Of a stretch of DNA of 64,000 nt, positions 6,923 through 15,719 are shown piece by piece. Position 1 is the stretch's first letter. Each line of letters begins with the position of its first letter. The stretch is from Herpetosiphon giganteus (GTDB lineage Bacteria; Chloroflexota; Chloroflexia; Chloroflexales; Herpetosiphonaceae). The stretch is from NCBI RefSeq assembly GCF_016907925.1, contig NZ_JAFBCZ010000031.1:1-64000 (forward strand), read 5' to 3'. The notes under the pieces were generated by a model, which was not told the origin of the DNA, ran no database searches, and saw only the letters and a list, made by a program, of their open reading frames with translations. The translations under genes and the position numbers were made by a program.

Positions 6923-9900
6923 GCTGCCTCCTGCAAGAGCGGCAGATCGAGCAGGACTGCCAAGGCCCAGGCACTGCTCGCAGGATCAGCGCTTTCGGCC
7001 AGCTGACTTAAACTGAGCATCGTGGTTGGCTCGTTGCGCCAAGCCCGCAAGCCTGCAATCGCCCGCCGCCTCAACATCAGCGGTGTCGTTTGATCGGCGG
7101 CTAAGGCCTCGACATCGCCTAACACTGGTGTATAACGAGCTTGACATAAACTACTCAGGGCGAGACTGCGAATTGCCAGCGCTTCGCGATCGTTGTGCAG
7201 CAATTCGGCTAAGTGCTGCAAGGTTGCTTCGTCGTCGGCCTCGGCCAAGGCTTGAGCCACCCGCAAGCGCAATGGCAACGGGTTGTGGGGCCGCAAAAAT
7301 TCCAACGTATCGAGCGGCGTTTTGGCTGCTACCAACAGAATTTCCAGCGCCAACAAACGGGTGCCAATCGAGCCACTTTTAGCGAGTTCGCGCACCAAGC
7401 CAAGATGAATCGCGCCTTCAAGCTCCAACAATACTCGCAGCGCATGCAGCCGAATCCGCGTGCTTTTGCCGCCAGCTTGGGCCAAGCGATTGAGCAAGGC
7501 AATTGCGGTTGGTTCCTGTAAGAAGCGCAAGCCATCCATCGCTGGAATCGCCAAGCTTGGGCTATCGTGCTGGGCGTAGCGCAAAAACAAGGCAATCGAT
7601 TCGCGATCAGCCACGCGGCCTAAGCAGCGCAACGCTGCCGCCGCGACCTCGACGATTGGCCGTGGGTCGCGCAAAATCTGGCGCACCGTGTTCAAGCTGG
7701 CCTCAGAAACTGGGGCCACCAAGCAATCCAAGGCGGCGACATGCAAAGCTGGCTCGGCATTATTGGAAGTCAACAAGGCCAACATCAAGCCTTCGCTATG
7801 GGCCATGTGCAATTTGTGGAAACTATGCACTGCATCAACCCGCAAACTGAGCGGCGTATGATCATCAACAATCATGGTTTCGAGCAAGGGCGCAAGATGA
7901 TTATCGCCACTCAGCGCGGTGAGCATCGCGCTACGGGTTTGCGGATCAAGCTGATTATTGATCAACATTTGGTGCAAACTTGGCTTTGGTTGGGCTTGTT
8001 GGCTCAAGGTATTGGCGGCAACCCAGCGCAACAATGGCTGACCTGTGCCAACGGTTTGGGCCAATTCATACTCCGCATCGCAATTGGCCAATTGCGCCGC
8101 CACCACGGGCGCGACGGTGAGACTATAGCGATCTGGATTGCCAGTCAAGGCCTCATACAAGACCGAGCGTGCAGCCGACCCACCAATGCTGCTCAGCGCT
8201 TGAGCGGCTGCTGACCTCACATTATGCACTTCGCAGCCAACTAATTCGGCGAGGCTGGTTGGCGGGTCGGCGCTGGTATTGCCAACCGCCAACGCTTCGG
8301 CCCAACGCCATTGCAAGGCGGGCGAAAAACTCGCAACTGGCCATTGCTGTGGCGCTTCGTGCAAATAGCCCATGGGCAATTCTTGTTGCCAAGCAAGCTC
8401 TAATTGCTGGGGCAATTCGCCAATGATAATCGTGCGCAAGGCCCAAATGCCACTTTCGTCGTGGCGCGTGCCAAGCCCGACAATTGCCGCGAGCAAGGCT
8501 TGCAAATCGTGGCGTTCGTGCTCGACAATGCCCGCCAACACTGCTTGAGCTTCGTCATTTTTTAGATTTGCCAGCGTGCTGATTGCCGCAGCCCGCACCA
8601 TAAACGCCGTTTGATCGCAGGCGAGGCTCAGCAAGCGTGGCAGTAATAATGGCTGGGTTTGCGGATCGCTGCGATAGATAATTCCGCTGCGTAGCGCATT
8701 GCCCAGCTGTGGCTGTTCGAGTAGCCGAATCAAGCGCTCGCTGGTTTCATTTTGGCGTTGCAAAATCGTTTGGGCTGCTTCCAAGCGGGCTGCCAAAGGC
8801 AATTGCGAGGTCACAACCCGCAGCAATAACGGATTCGCGCCACTGCGCTCGAAGCGCATCAGTTCGTGCAAAGCCTCGTAGCGGGCTGTCCAATGCACAT
8901 CGTCGCCGAGCACCAAGCGCCCCAAAGCGCGTACTGCCAAACTTGGCGTTGCCTGCAACAAGGCTTGCCGTGCTGCGGCCCGCAACGGCGCGCTGGCAGC
9001 AGTACAAGCATTCAACAAGGCTGGCGCAGTGCGTTCGGTCGCGCAGCCCTGCAAGGCCAGCGAGGCATGCAAATGCACCTGCTGATCCAAATCATGGTCA
9101 TCGAGCAAGGCGCTGGCGGTGGCTACAACAAAGCGTGCGCCGTTTGGCTCGCAGTGTAAATAGAAAATAATCCGCCCAGCGTGCAATTGATCTTGTAAGT
9201 AGGTTCGGCCTGTATGGCTGTTGTGGGCGAGCAGATAATTGACCAACAACTGGCCCCAATCATCGTGCTGACGTTGGGCTAGGCTAATCAAGCGTGGCGT
9301 TAATTGAGGATCATGCATGGCAAATAGCTGTTGGGCAGCACTTTGGCGGGTGCTATAGCTCAGCCGACTATCACCCAACATATCCAATAAATAATTGAGC
9401 GCCAGATGGCTGGGCATCGTGCGCACGACGTTCAGCGCCCAAGCCTCGCCTTCGGAGCCGTTGCTGAGTTGCTCGGCCAGCGTGGCGCTGACCACACTTT
9501 CCATACTTTCTAGCAACTGCCAAATTTGCTCGCTATAGGCTGGCTCATGGCGCGCCACATGGACTAAGGCCCGAATAATTGCCGCGCTCCAGCCTGCAAT
9601 CGGCACATGATGTTCGCGTAAGCAGCGCCCAAGTAACACCACCCGTTCGCTGGTTAGCGGGCTTGTGCCACGAATTGCGTTGTAGAGCGGAGCTGGGTCG
9701 GCCAAAAGGCCAGCGGTCAAGGGCAATAATTCATGCCACAATGGGTTTTCCAAATCGAAATCGTGCCATGCGTGATGGGCTGCTAAGTGCAAGGCTGCAC
9801 AAAACAAGGCAAACAACGGCGAGCGAAAACGCACCAGCCCGCGCTGATCAACCTGTACCAAGCCATTGAGTGCCACCAAACTTGGTTGCAACCAATAGAC

Positions 9901-10803
9901 TGATTTAATCTGTTCGCCTTGGAGCCAGGCATAGCCCAAACCTGCCAATGCCGTGCGCACTTTGGGCAAATCGCCACCAGCCACTGGCCGCAGGGCGCGA
10001 TCAACGGCGGCAGCATACATGCGCACGCGATTGGCCGAAAAGCCATGGGTTGGGTAGGTCGCGGCCAAAATGGCCACATCGGCGAAGCGCTCGGCCACCA
10101 ACCGCCCGCGACCATCATTTAATAATGGCGGCAGCAGCAGGGCAGGTTCCTCGTTGGGCAATAAATGGCGCAACCATTGCTCCAAAATTGGCGCATCAGG
10201 CGCTTGCACCTGCCATGTTTGCCAACCATTCCAGTTTGGGTTGCTACTATGATCGGTCGCAACCACCGAGAGCGCGGGATAGCGCTCAGTCAAATCAAAC
10301 AACCAGTTGCGCCAATGCTCAGCGATGTGGGGCTGCGCTTCCTCAAGATCATCGAGTAGCAACATCCATTTGCCAGAAGCCAAGCCACGCTCAATGCCCA
10401 AACGATCGTTGGCAAAGCCAGCTTCGGCCAAGGTGCGGGCCAGCGTCGCATCAGGCGATTCGGTGGCGCTGGGCACATGCAGCAAAATTGGAAACAAGCC
10501 TGGTAAGCGTTCTTGGGTAGCGCACCAGTGCAAGAGCATATTGATTAATACCAACGAACGCCCGCTGCCCAAGCTGCCAACCAAGCGAATTCTATGGTCG
10601 AGTTCGAGCGCTTGCCAAAGATTGGCGTGTTGGCCACTGGCGGGGATTGGGCTTAGTTGCAACACCAAACTGCCGATTGTTGGCAGCACGCGGGCGGGAA
10701 AACGCTCGGCCCAACGTGCCTGCACATAGCGAGCATAGCTACGCTGGCGTTGGGCACGCCGGAGCCGAGGTAACAACAATCGATCAAATGGTGCAATCGC
10801 CAT
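6919..10803 (-). CDS. Giant NACHT-like P-loop/HEAT-repeat protein
   Basis: 1294 aa. The N-terminal basic segment (1-35) is followed by a P-loop-like core: a degenerate Walker A 'GSLGSGRS' (76-83, Arg in place of Lys), and Walker B 'KWMLLLDDLEEA' (Asp151-Asp152), then 'VVATDHSS'. The order fits NACHT/STAND NTPases, with a helical region (about 200-420) after it. From about 430 to the end there are many HEAT/PBS-lyase-type repeats ('AAISTLANLKNDEAQAVLAG', 'AAAALRCLGRVADRESIALF'). These form a long protein-binding solenoid. The Lys-to-Arg change may reduce ATP hydrolysis. It is the first gene of a two-gene unit with a membrane-anchored receiver-HTH protein. Role unknown; STAND proteins act as signal switches, including in defence. 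Confidence 0.85.
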   Translation of the reverse strand: MAIAPFDRLLLPRLRRAQRQRSYARYVQARWAERFPARVLPTIGSLVLQLSPIPASGQHANLWQALELDHRIRLVGSLGSGRSLVLINMLLHWCATQERLPGLFPILLHVPSATESPDATLARTLAEAGFANDRLGIERGLASGKWMLLLDDLEEAQPHIAEHWRNWLFDLTERYPALSVVATDHSSNPNWNGWQTWQVQAPDAPILEQWLRHLLPNEEPALLLPPLLNDGRGRLVAERFADVAILAATYPTHGFSANRVRMYAAAVDRALRPVAGGDLPKVRTALAGLGYAWLQGEQIKSVYWLQPSLVALNGLVQVDQRGLVRFRSPLFALFCAALHLAAHHAWHDFDLENPLWHELLPLTAGLLADPAPLYNAIRGTSPLTSERVVLLGRCLREHHVPIAGWSAAIIRALVHVARHEPAYSEQIWQLLESMESVVSATLAEQLSNGSEGEAWALNVVRTMPSHLALNYLLDMLGDSRLSYSTRQSAAQQLFAMHDPQLTPRLISLAQRQHDDWGQLLVNYLLAHNSHTGRTYLQDQLHAGRIIFYLHCEPNGARFVVATASALLDDHDLDQQVHLHASLALQGCATERTAPALLNACTAASAPLRAAARQALLQATPSLAVRALGRLVLGDDVHWTARYEALHELMRFERSGANPLLLRVVTSQLPLAARLEAAQTILQRQNETSERLIRLLEQPQLGNALRSGIIYRSDPQTQPLLLPRLLSLACDQTAFMVRAAAISTLANLKNDEAQAVLAGIVEHERHDLQALLAAIVGLGTRHDESGIWALRTIIIGELPQQLELAWQQELPMGYLHEAPQQWPVASFSPALQWRWAEALAVGNTSADPPTSLAELVGCEVHNVRSAAAQALSSIGGSAARSVLYEALTGNPDRYSLTVAPVVAAQLANCDAEYELAQTVGTGQPLLRWVAANTLSQQAQPKPSLHQMLINNQLDPQTRSAMLTALSGDNHLAPLLETMIVDDHTPLSLRVDAVHSFHKLHMAHSEGLMLALLTSNNAEPALHVAALDCLVAPVSEASLNTVRQILRDPRPIVEVAAAALRCLGRVADRESIALFLRYAQHDSPSLAIPAMDGLRFLQEPTAIALLNRLAQAGGKSTRIRLHALRVLLELEGAIHLGLVRELAKSGSIGTRLLALEILLVAAKTPLDTLEFLRPHNPLPLRLRVAQALAEADDEATLQHLAELLHNDREALAIRSLALSSLCQARYTPVLGDVEALAADQTTPLMLRRRAIAGLRAWRNEPTTMLSLSQLAESADPASSAWALAVLLDLPLLQEAA

Positions 10804-10889
10804 AATCTGCCACTCCTTGCTTGGATAGTTCTAGGGTACTCGTTTGGAGCGGCTGGCTCAATTAAAATAAATTACAGTTCGGTGACACT

Positions 10890-10910
10890 CGGCTATTTTA
10901 GCCGTTTTTT
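10890..10910 (+). terminator. Short hairpin with T6, + strand, between divergent genes
   Basis: CGGCT-ATTTT-AGCCG followed by TTTTTT. It lies 63 bases before the OYE-like gene and could be an attenuator in its leader or the end of a short transcript. The 163-bp gap (10804-10966) holds nothing else evident. Confidence 0.45.
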
Positions 10911-10972
10911 GGGCCTAAACAGCTTGTCAAAGCCGCTCGCTTCGGCGCACAATAGCAGCGGAGGTTTTGACC

Positions 10973-11872
10973 ATGCTACGTCTTTTTTCAGCGATTCAAC
11001 TAGGAACACTCGGCCTAACCAATCGCTTGGTCGCTACGCCTGGCCCAAGCCGATTTAGCCATGGCGGAGGCTTTCTCAATCGGAGCCTGATTTTGGAATA
11101 TGGGCGCTGGAGCAGTTATGGCATTGGCTTGATCATCAGCGAGCCAGTCTTGGTGCAACCAAACCCAAATCTAGCCAAACCTGCCTTGAGCGCCGATGCG
11201 CATATTCAGGCCTTTCGTAATTTGAACCAATGCTTGCACGAATATCAAAGCCAGTGCTTGCCACTCTTGCAGCTTGCCAGTCAACCAGAACCAATGCTTC
11301 AGCCAACCCATTGGCCCAGCTTGCGCGAACAATTGCTGTTTGCTGCATGGCGCGCCTATGCAGCGGGCTGCCCAGGTGTGGTAATTGATGCCAATGCTGG
11401 CTCGTTCTTTCATCAAATGCGGGTCAGTAAACAAGTGCCGCCAACCTCGCGTAGCCAGCTGTTGCTCGAAAGCATCGAGGCGATTCGTGGCTGGCTCGGA
11501 CGACGCTTTGTGGTTGGCGTGCGCTTGGTCGTCGATGATCTCGTGCCCGATGGCGTGAGTTTGCAGGAAAGTCGGGTGCTGGCCCACGAATTGGTGGCGG
11601 CGGGCGTTGATCTCTTAGATATTGTAGTTGGGCGCTCGGTTGCACCAATTGCCCAATTTCCTGGCTGGCAAATTCCGTTGGTGGCGGGCATTCGTAGCAT
11701 TGTTGATGTGCCATTAATTGCCCATGGCATGCTTGGCGACCCGTGGATTGCCGAAGATATGTTGCGCGAAGGCTGTGCCGATTTGGTGGGCCTTGAAGCA
11801 GCGATTTCGGCCACCCCGCATTGGCCAATTTGGGCGCGCCAGCAACTCGAACGTGGCGTTGAAGCAGCATGA
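10973..11872 (+). CDS. Divergent old-yellow-enzyme-like flavoprotein
   Basis: 299 aa from ATG 10973 (GGAGG four to nine bases before; an in-frame TTG at 10967 is less likely). It has the OYE/NADH:flavin oxidoreductase TIM-barrel pattern: 'FSAIQLGTLGLTNRLVATPG' at the start, 'YGIGLIISEPVLVQPN' and 'IAHGMLGDPWIAEDMLREG' near the end. It is shorter than the usual 340-370 aa. The substrate-binding pair His-x-x-His/Asn of the family, normally in a sequence like IHGAHGYL, is replaced by 'VIDANAGSF' (about residues 140-148), so both catalytic histidines appear lost. 'VVGVRLVVDDLVPDGVS' aligns with the VGVRLS segment. It may bind FMN without classical ene-reductase chemistry. Single gene; a receiver gene follows. 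Confidence 0.72.
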   Translation: MLRLFSAIQLGTLGLTNRLVATPGPSRFSHGGGFLNRSLILEYGRWSSYGIGLIISEPVLVQPNPNLAKPALSADAHIQAFRNLNQCLHEYQSQCLPLLQLASQPEPMLQPTHWPSLREQLLFAAWRAYAAGCPGVVIDANAGSFFHQMRVSKQVPPTSRSQLLLESIEAIRGWLGRRFVVGVRLVVDDLVPDGVSLQESRVLAHELVAAGVDLLDIVVGRSVAPIAQFPGWQIPLVAGIRSIVDVPLIAHGMLGDPWIAEDMLREGCADLVGLEAAISATPHWPIWARQQLERGVEAA

Positions 11873-11935
11873 CGGGAGCCAGCCTGCGCCATGGTATAAT
11901 AGCCAAACCATGGCGCTGAAAGAAGGATCGAAGAT

Positions 11936-12301
11936 ATGGCAAAAACAATCTTCATCATGGATGATGATCTCGCACTCCAAATGGTGATGGAGATCGCCTT
12001 GCGCGAGGTCGGCTATGAAGTCGTGCTGGCGAATAACGGAGTCGAGGGCATTGCCCAACTTGAAACCTTAAAACCTGATCTGATTATTTCAGACATTATG
12101 ATGCCAGAGATGGATGGGGTTGAGGCATTCAATCAAATTCGCGAGCGGATACAGGATGAAGGCATTCCTATGGTGATCGTCACGGCGCTTAATCGTAAGC
12201 CATGGTTCAGCGACCTTGAAGAAGAGGGCGCTGTTATTTTACAAAAGCCGTTCGAGGTCGATACATTCATCGACTTAATCAACACCATGGTGAGTGATTA
12301 G
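11936..12301 (+). CDS. Single-domain response regulator (CheY-like)
   Basis: 121 aa, a complete receiver and nothing else: Asp9-Asp10-Asp11 acidic pocket, phospho-acceptor Asp53 ('LIISDIMMPEMDG'), Thr83 and Lys104 ('ILQKPF'). A TATAAT box lies at 11895-11900 with AGAAGGATC before the ATG. No histidine kinase is adjacent, so its partner must be elsewhere. It is followed by a terminator at 12387. Confidence 0.93.
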   Translation: MAKTIFIMDDDLALQMVMEIALREVGYEVVLANNGVEGIAQLETLKPDLIISDIMMPEMDGVEAFNQIRERIQDEGIPMVIVTALNRKPWFSDLEEEGAVILQKPFEVDTFIDLINTMVSD

Positions 12302-12386
12302 TGTTCTTTTTGTGCCGACCAGTGCGACCATGTTCGTCGCGATGGTCTCATTCTCTAGTGTAATTCGCCTATTTTTACGACGATAC

Positions 12387-12418
12387 CCCTTGCGGTTAAG
12401 CAAACCCAAGGGGCTTTT
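12387..12418 (+). terminator. Rho-independent terminator
   Basis: CCCCTTG-(C bulge)-GGTT, loop AAGCA, AACC-CAAGGGG, followed by CTTTTGTT. It closes the lone receiver gene 86 bases upstream. Confidence 0.7.
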
Positions 12419-12543
12419 GTTGCCCAAAATTGGCCAATTGGGAAAATTGCCCAATTTCTCATCCAAAATTCTTTTGATTTTTGCCCCTGAATATGATAGC
12501 GTAGCAAGCGACGAACAAACACTCGCCCTATGGAGGCTTTGCG

Positions 12544-13344
12544 ATGAGTGATCGCCCAAATGAAGATAAGAAATTGCACGATCCAAAAGCAACAGTGCAG
12601 TTAACCGCTGACGATTTGGCCGCCATGCGAGCCGAATTGCAACAAGAAAAAGATAAAGCTAATCAATTTGCCACCACGCGTTTGAATGAGGCCGATGCTG
12701 CGCCGTCAACCAACAAGAAGTTGGAAAATCCATATGCGACTGTCCAACTCAATCCTGAGGAGATGGCAGCTTTACGCGCTGAAGCATTGCGAGTTAAAGC
12801 CGAAGCCCAAGCAGCTCAGGCAGCCCAAGCGGTTCAAGCTGCGCCAGATAATGTTAGCTCAATGCGCGGTGGCGCGGTGGCGAACACTCCGGCAGCTCCT
12901 ACCACGCCTCAATCGTTCCCTGATCAAACGGTGATTATGAGCCCAGGTCAGGCCCGCGCCCAATATGGCAATGTGCCAGTTGATCAATCGTATCCAGCTC
13001 AAGCGCAAAACCAATACGCACCACCAGCGCAAAACCAATACGCGCCACCAGCCCAAAATCAATATGCGCCGCCAGCCCAAAATCAATATGCAGCGCCAGC
13101 CCAAAATCAATACGCGCCACCAGCCCAAAATCAATATGCGCCACCAAGCCAACAAGGCTATGGCCAAGGCCAGAATTATCAAACCGTGCAGCAAAGCTAT
13201 AATCCGCCAGCCCAAGGCGGCTTTACAGCACCCCCAGCGCCGCTCAACAACGAGAATTTCTTCCAAAAGTATGGAATTTATCTGTTGATTGGCTTTGGAG
13301 CAACCTTGATCGTTGCAGCTATTTTGCTGCTGGTGGTTGGTTAA
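12544..13344 (+). CDS. Tail-anchored protein with QNQYAPPA repeats and three TVQ/TVI motifs
   Basis: 266 aa, ATG after GGAGG. The N-terminal half contains two homologous units of about 27 residues with 'ATVQLTADDLAAMRAELQQ' and 'ATVQLNPEEMAALRAEALR', and a third short 'QTVIMSPGQARAQYG'. The middle (about 155-205) has six tandem octapeptides QNQYAPPA (one with AAPA, one ending APPS), then a Q/Y/G-rich stretch. A single hydrophobic helix at the extreme C-terminus (about 243-266, 'LLIGFGATLIVAAILLLVVG') anchors it, with the bulk probably cytoplasmic. The recurring Thr in a TVQ/TVI context preceded by acidic or polar residues resembles substrates of Hanks-type Ser/Thr kinases read by FHA domains; this is inference. 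Family not recognised. Confidence 0.82.
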   Translation: MSDRPNEDKKLHDPKATVQLTADDLAAMRAELQQEKDKANQFATTRLNEADAAPSTNKKLENPYATVQLNPEEMAALRAEALRVKAEAQAAQAAQAVQAAPDNVSSMRGGAVANTPAAPTTPQSFPDQTVIMSPGQARAQYGNVPVDQSYPAQAQNQYAPPAQNQYAPPAQNQYAPPAQNQYAAPAQNQYAPPAQNQYAPPSQQGYGQGQNYQTVQQSYNPPAQGGFTAPPAPLNNENFFQKYGIYLLIGFGATLIVAAILLLVVG

Positions 13345-13352
13345 TAGTTCTA

Positions 13353-13384
13353 AGCGAGCAGGCTTAACCTGCTCGCTTTTTTTT
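13353..13384 (+). terminator. Rho-independent terminator
   Basis: AGCGAGCAGG, loop CTTAA, CCTGCTCGCT, then a run of T (13378-13384). It ends the QNQYAPPA gene, and the GNAT gene begins 10 bases later. Confidence 0.88.
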
Positions 13385-13394
13385 AAGGCGTTGC

Positions 13395-14150
13395 ATGATT
13401 GAGCTATTGCAGTCAATTGAAGCAAGTGTGCAGCAGGTCGCTAGCGAAGTTTGTACCCCAATTCAGATGCCGCCGTTTGTGGCCTTGATTCACCCTGATG
13501 ATCCAGCGCCATGGTTTAATTATGCTATGCCAGTTGCGTCGCTTGCAACTGCTGCGGCCAATTTGCCCGCCCTGCGCCAAGTGTTTGAGCAACATCAACG
13601 CCAATTGCGCTTTGAATGGACGCGCGAGCTATGGCCAGAATTAGAACCACTGTTGCAAGCAGCTGGCATCAAGGTCGACTATATCAATCCGCAGATGATT
13701 TGCCCGCCTGAGCAGTTTAAGCCCTACCATAACCCCGATATTGAGTTGCGTTGGCTGACAACCGCCGATGATTTGGCGCTCTATCGCCAAGTGACAAGGT
13801 TTGGTTTTGGCGATTATGCAGCAATTGGCCAAGCTGATGTTGATAGTTTGCACACTGCTTTGGACGATGGTTGGTGTTATGCTATGGCACTGATTGAGGG
13901 CGAATTAGCAGCGGTTGGTGGCTATAAACCCACCAGTTCCGGCGTGGTCGAATTGGTGGCGATTGCGACGCTGCCTGTTTGGCGACGACGCGGGGCGGCG
14001 GCGAGTTTGACCAGTTTTTTGGTTGCCGACCATTACGCTAAGGCTGGCAAATTGGCATTTTTGTTTGCCGCCGATGCAATTGCCCAAGCAACCTATGCCA
14101 AAATTGGCTTTCAACAAATTGCCACCCATTTGGCAGCAACCGAGGAGTAG
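13395..14150 (+). CDS. GNAT-family acetyltransferase
   Basis: 251 aa. The C-terminal 130 residues carry the GNAT core: 'LVAIATLPVWRRRGAAASLT' with the Q/R-x-x-G-x-(G/A) acetyl-CoA pyrophosphate loop (here RRRGAA), followed by a helix and 'AKIGFQQIATHLAA' at the end, like the YxKxGF motif. The N-terminal half (1-110) is a less conserved extension, as in two-domain GNATs. It sits between a terminator and the M1 peptidase lipoprotein gene, whose ATG follows three bases after this stop, so the two are probably co-transcribed. Substrate unknown. Confidence 0.85.
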   Translation: MIELLQSIEASVQQVASEVCTPIQMPPFVALIHPDDPAPWFNYAMPVASLATAAANLPALRQVFEQHQRQLRFEWTRELWPELEPLLQAAGIKVDYINPQMICPPEQFKPYHNPDIELRWLTTADDLALYRQVTRFGFGDYAAIGQADVDSLHTALDDGWCYAMALIEGELAAVGGYKPTSSGVVELVAIATLPVWRRRGAAASLTSFLVADHYAKAGKLAFLFAADAIAQATYAKIGFQQIATHLAATEE

Positions 14151-14153
14151 CTC

Positions 14154-15719
14154 ATGCGCCGTTGGCTTTATCTGGGGTTTGTATTGATGGTCGTTGGCTG
14201 TGGCCAAGCACCTGCCACAAACAGCAATCAAGCAGCGCTTGCCAACCCAACCGCCGAGCCAACGCTGATTAATCTCAATGCATTAATCACGTGGGAGCCA
14301 GTGCCAGCCTATACGCCGCCAGTGCCAACCCCAACCTCGCTGCCAATTCCAGTTCAACCAACGCCAATTGCTGATGCGTGGCCAGCTGAGCAAGCAAGTG
14401 CACTGCGCCCAGCATTTACCAGCGATGCCACCAACCAAAGCATGCCACGTTATGCCATGCAGATCACGCTCGATCCGGCGGGAGGCAGCTACAGCGGTAG
14501 CCAAGTTATTACCTATACCAATACAACTGGCGCGAGCATCGATAGTTTGGTTTTGCGCTCGTACCCTAACTTTCCGCCCGATGTGCAAGGTGATGGCGGC
14601 GACACAACCCTGAATGTAACCAAGGCCTGGAGTAACGCTGGCGAACTCACGATTAATCGCGAAGCCGAAAATACGGCCTTTCGAATTAAGCTCGCCAGCA
14701 CGCTTGCGCCCAATCAACAAGTTGTGATCAACACAAGCTTTGCTGGCACAATCAAGGCTTGGCCCGATGGCTCGTATCCCTTGCTTTCGGCCTACCCAAT
14801 GCTGGCGGTTTGGGATGCTGCGGCCAACGATTGGCGCATGGATGTGACCCGCTTCCCTGATCGGGTCTTGGCGGAAACGGCGCTGTATTGGGTCGAACTG
14901 AGCTTGCCCGCCGAGCTTAAGGTGATTGGCGCTGGCAGTTTACTGCGTCAAAATGCCGATCGCAGCGTTCGCACCTACGTGAGCGGGCCAGTTCGCGAAT
15001 GGGCTGCCGCAATTGGCAAGTTTTCAAGTAGCAGCACGCTGCTTGATGACATTGAAGTGACCGCCTATGGCCCCGAGTATCTTGACCTTGAGCGAGTGCG
15101 CGAGATGGCGGTGGGTGCTTTGCGCAGCTATCAAGCCAAATTTGGCGCGTACCCCTATCGCAAACTCGATTTGCATGTGATGCCGTGGGATAGTCGGGGC
15201 GGCATCGAATATCCTGCCTATACGATTATTCTGGTTGATTCGGTGGTTAATCGCGAGATTGATTATGTGGTGTTCCACGAGGTTGCGCATCAGTGGTGGT
15301 ATGCCATGTTGGGCAATGATATTTATCGCGAGGCTTGGCTCGATGAGGCTTTGGCCAATTATCTGACCTACGTTGCAACCCAAGATGTGCTTGGTCAAGC
15401 CGCCGCCAACAGCTATTACAGCGGCGAAATCGAGCGCCTAGAGCGCAAGAATCAAGCCAATGGCAACTGGCCAGCAGGCTTAGCGATTAACGAATATCCC
15501 TCATTCAACAGCTATTATCGCGCAGTCTATGGCAAAGGCGCGGCGATGCTGCATCAACTGCGCATCAAGCTTGGCGATCAAGCCTTCTTCCAAGGCCTTA
15601 CTCAACTCCACACCCAGCAACGCTATCAGATTATCAGCCGCAGCGATTTCCAAGCTGCCATGGAGCAAAGCAGCAGCCAAGCGCTAGGCGAGTGGCTGGA
15701 TCGCTGGCTCAACTGGTGA
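14154..15719 (+). CDS. M1-family metallopeptidase lipoprotein
   Basis: 521 aa, ATG with GAGGAG overlapping the previous stop. Signal peptide 'MRRWLYLGFVLMVVGCGQ' with lipobox Cys16, then a Pro/Thr-rich linker to about residue 80. The catalytic part has the zinc motif HEVAH (about residue 375, in 'VVFHEVAHQWWYAM') with the third ligand Glu in 'YREAWLDEALANYLTY', and 'RGGIEYPAYTII' at the GxMEN position (divergent). The N-terminal beta domain ('ITLDPAGGSYSGSQVITYTN') matches M1 aminopeptidases. It is a membrane-anchored extracellular peptidase; exopeptidase specificity is expected but the altered GxMEN makes this uncertain. Its last 36 bases overlap the convergent MBL gene. Confidence 0.9.
   Translation: MRRWLYLGFVLMVVGCGQAPATNSNQAALANPTAEPTLINLNALITWEPVPAYTPPVPTPTSLPIPVQPTPIADAWPAEQASALRPAFTSDATNQSMPRYAMQITLDPAGGSYSGSQVITYTNTTGASIDSLVLRSYPNFPPDVQGDGGDTTLNVTKAWSNAGELTINREAENTAFRIKLASTLAPNQQVVINTSFAGTIKAWPDGSYPLLSAYPMLAVWDAAANDWRMDVTRFPDRVLAETALYWVELSLPAELKVIGAGSLLRQNADRSVRTYVSGPVREWAAAIGKFSSSSTLLDDIEVTAYGPEYLDLERVREMAVGALRSYQAKFGAYPYRKLDLHVMPWDSRGGIEYPAYTIILVDSVVNREIDYVVFHEVAHQWWYAMLGNDIYREAWLDEALANYLTYVATQDVLGQAAANSYYSGEIERLERKNQANGNWPAGLAINEYPSFNSYYRAVYGKGAAMLHQLRIKLGDQAFFQGLTQLHTQQRYQIISRSDFQAAMEQSSSQALGEWLDRWLNW

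Noticed and set aside
12859..13425. 188-aa minus-strand ORF with repetitive 'GWRRILIL' units
   Set aside because: Antisense translation of the QNQYAPPA repeats; no SD and no family features.
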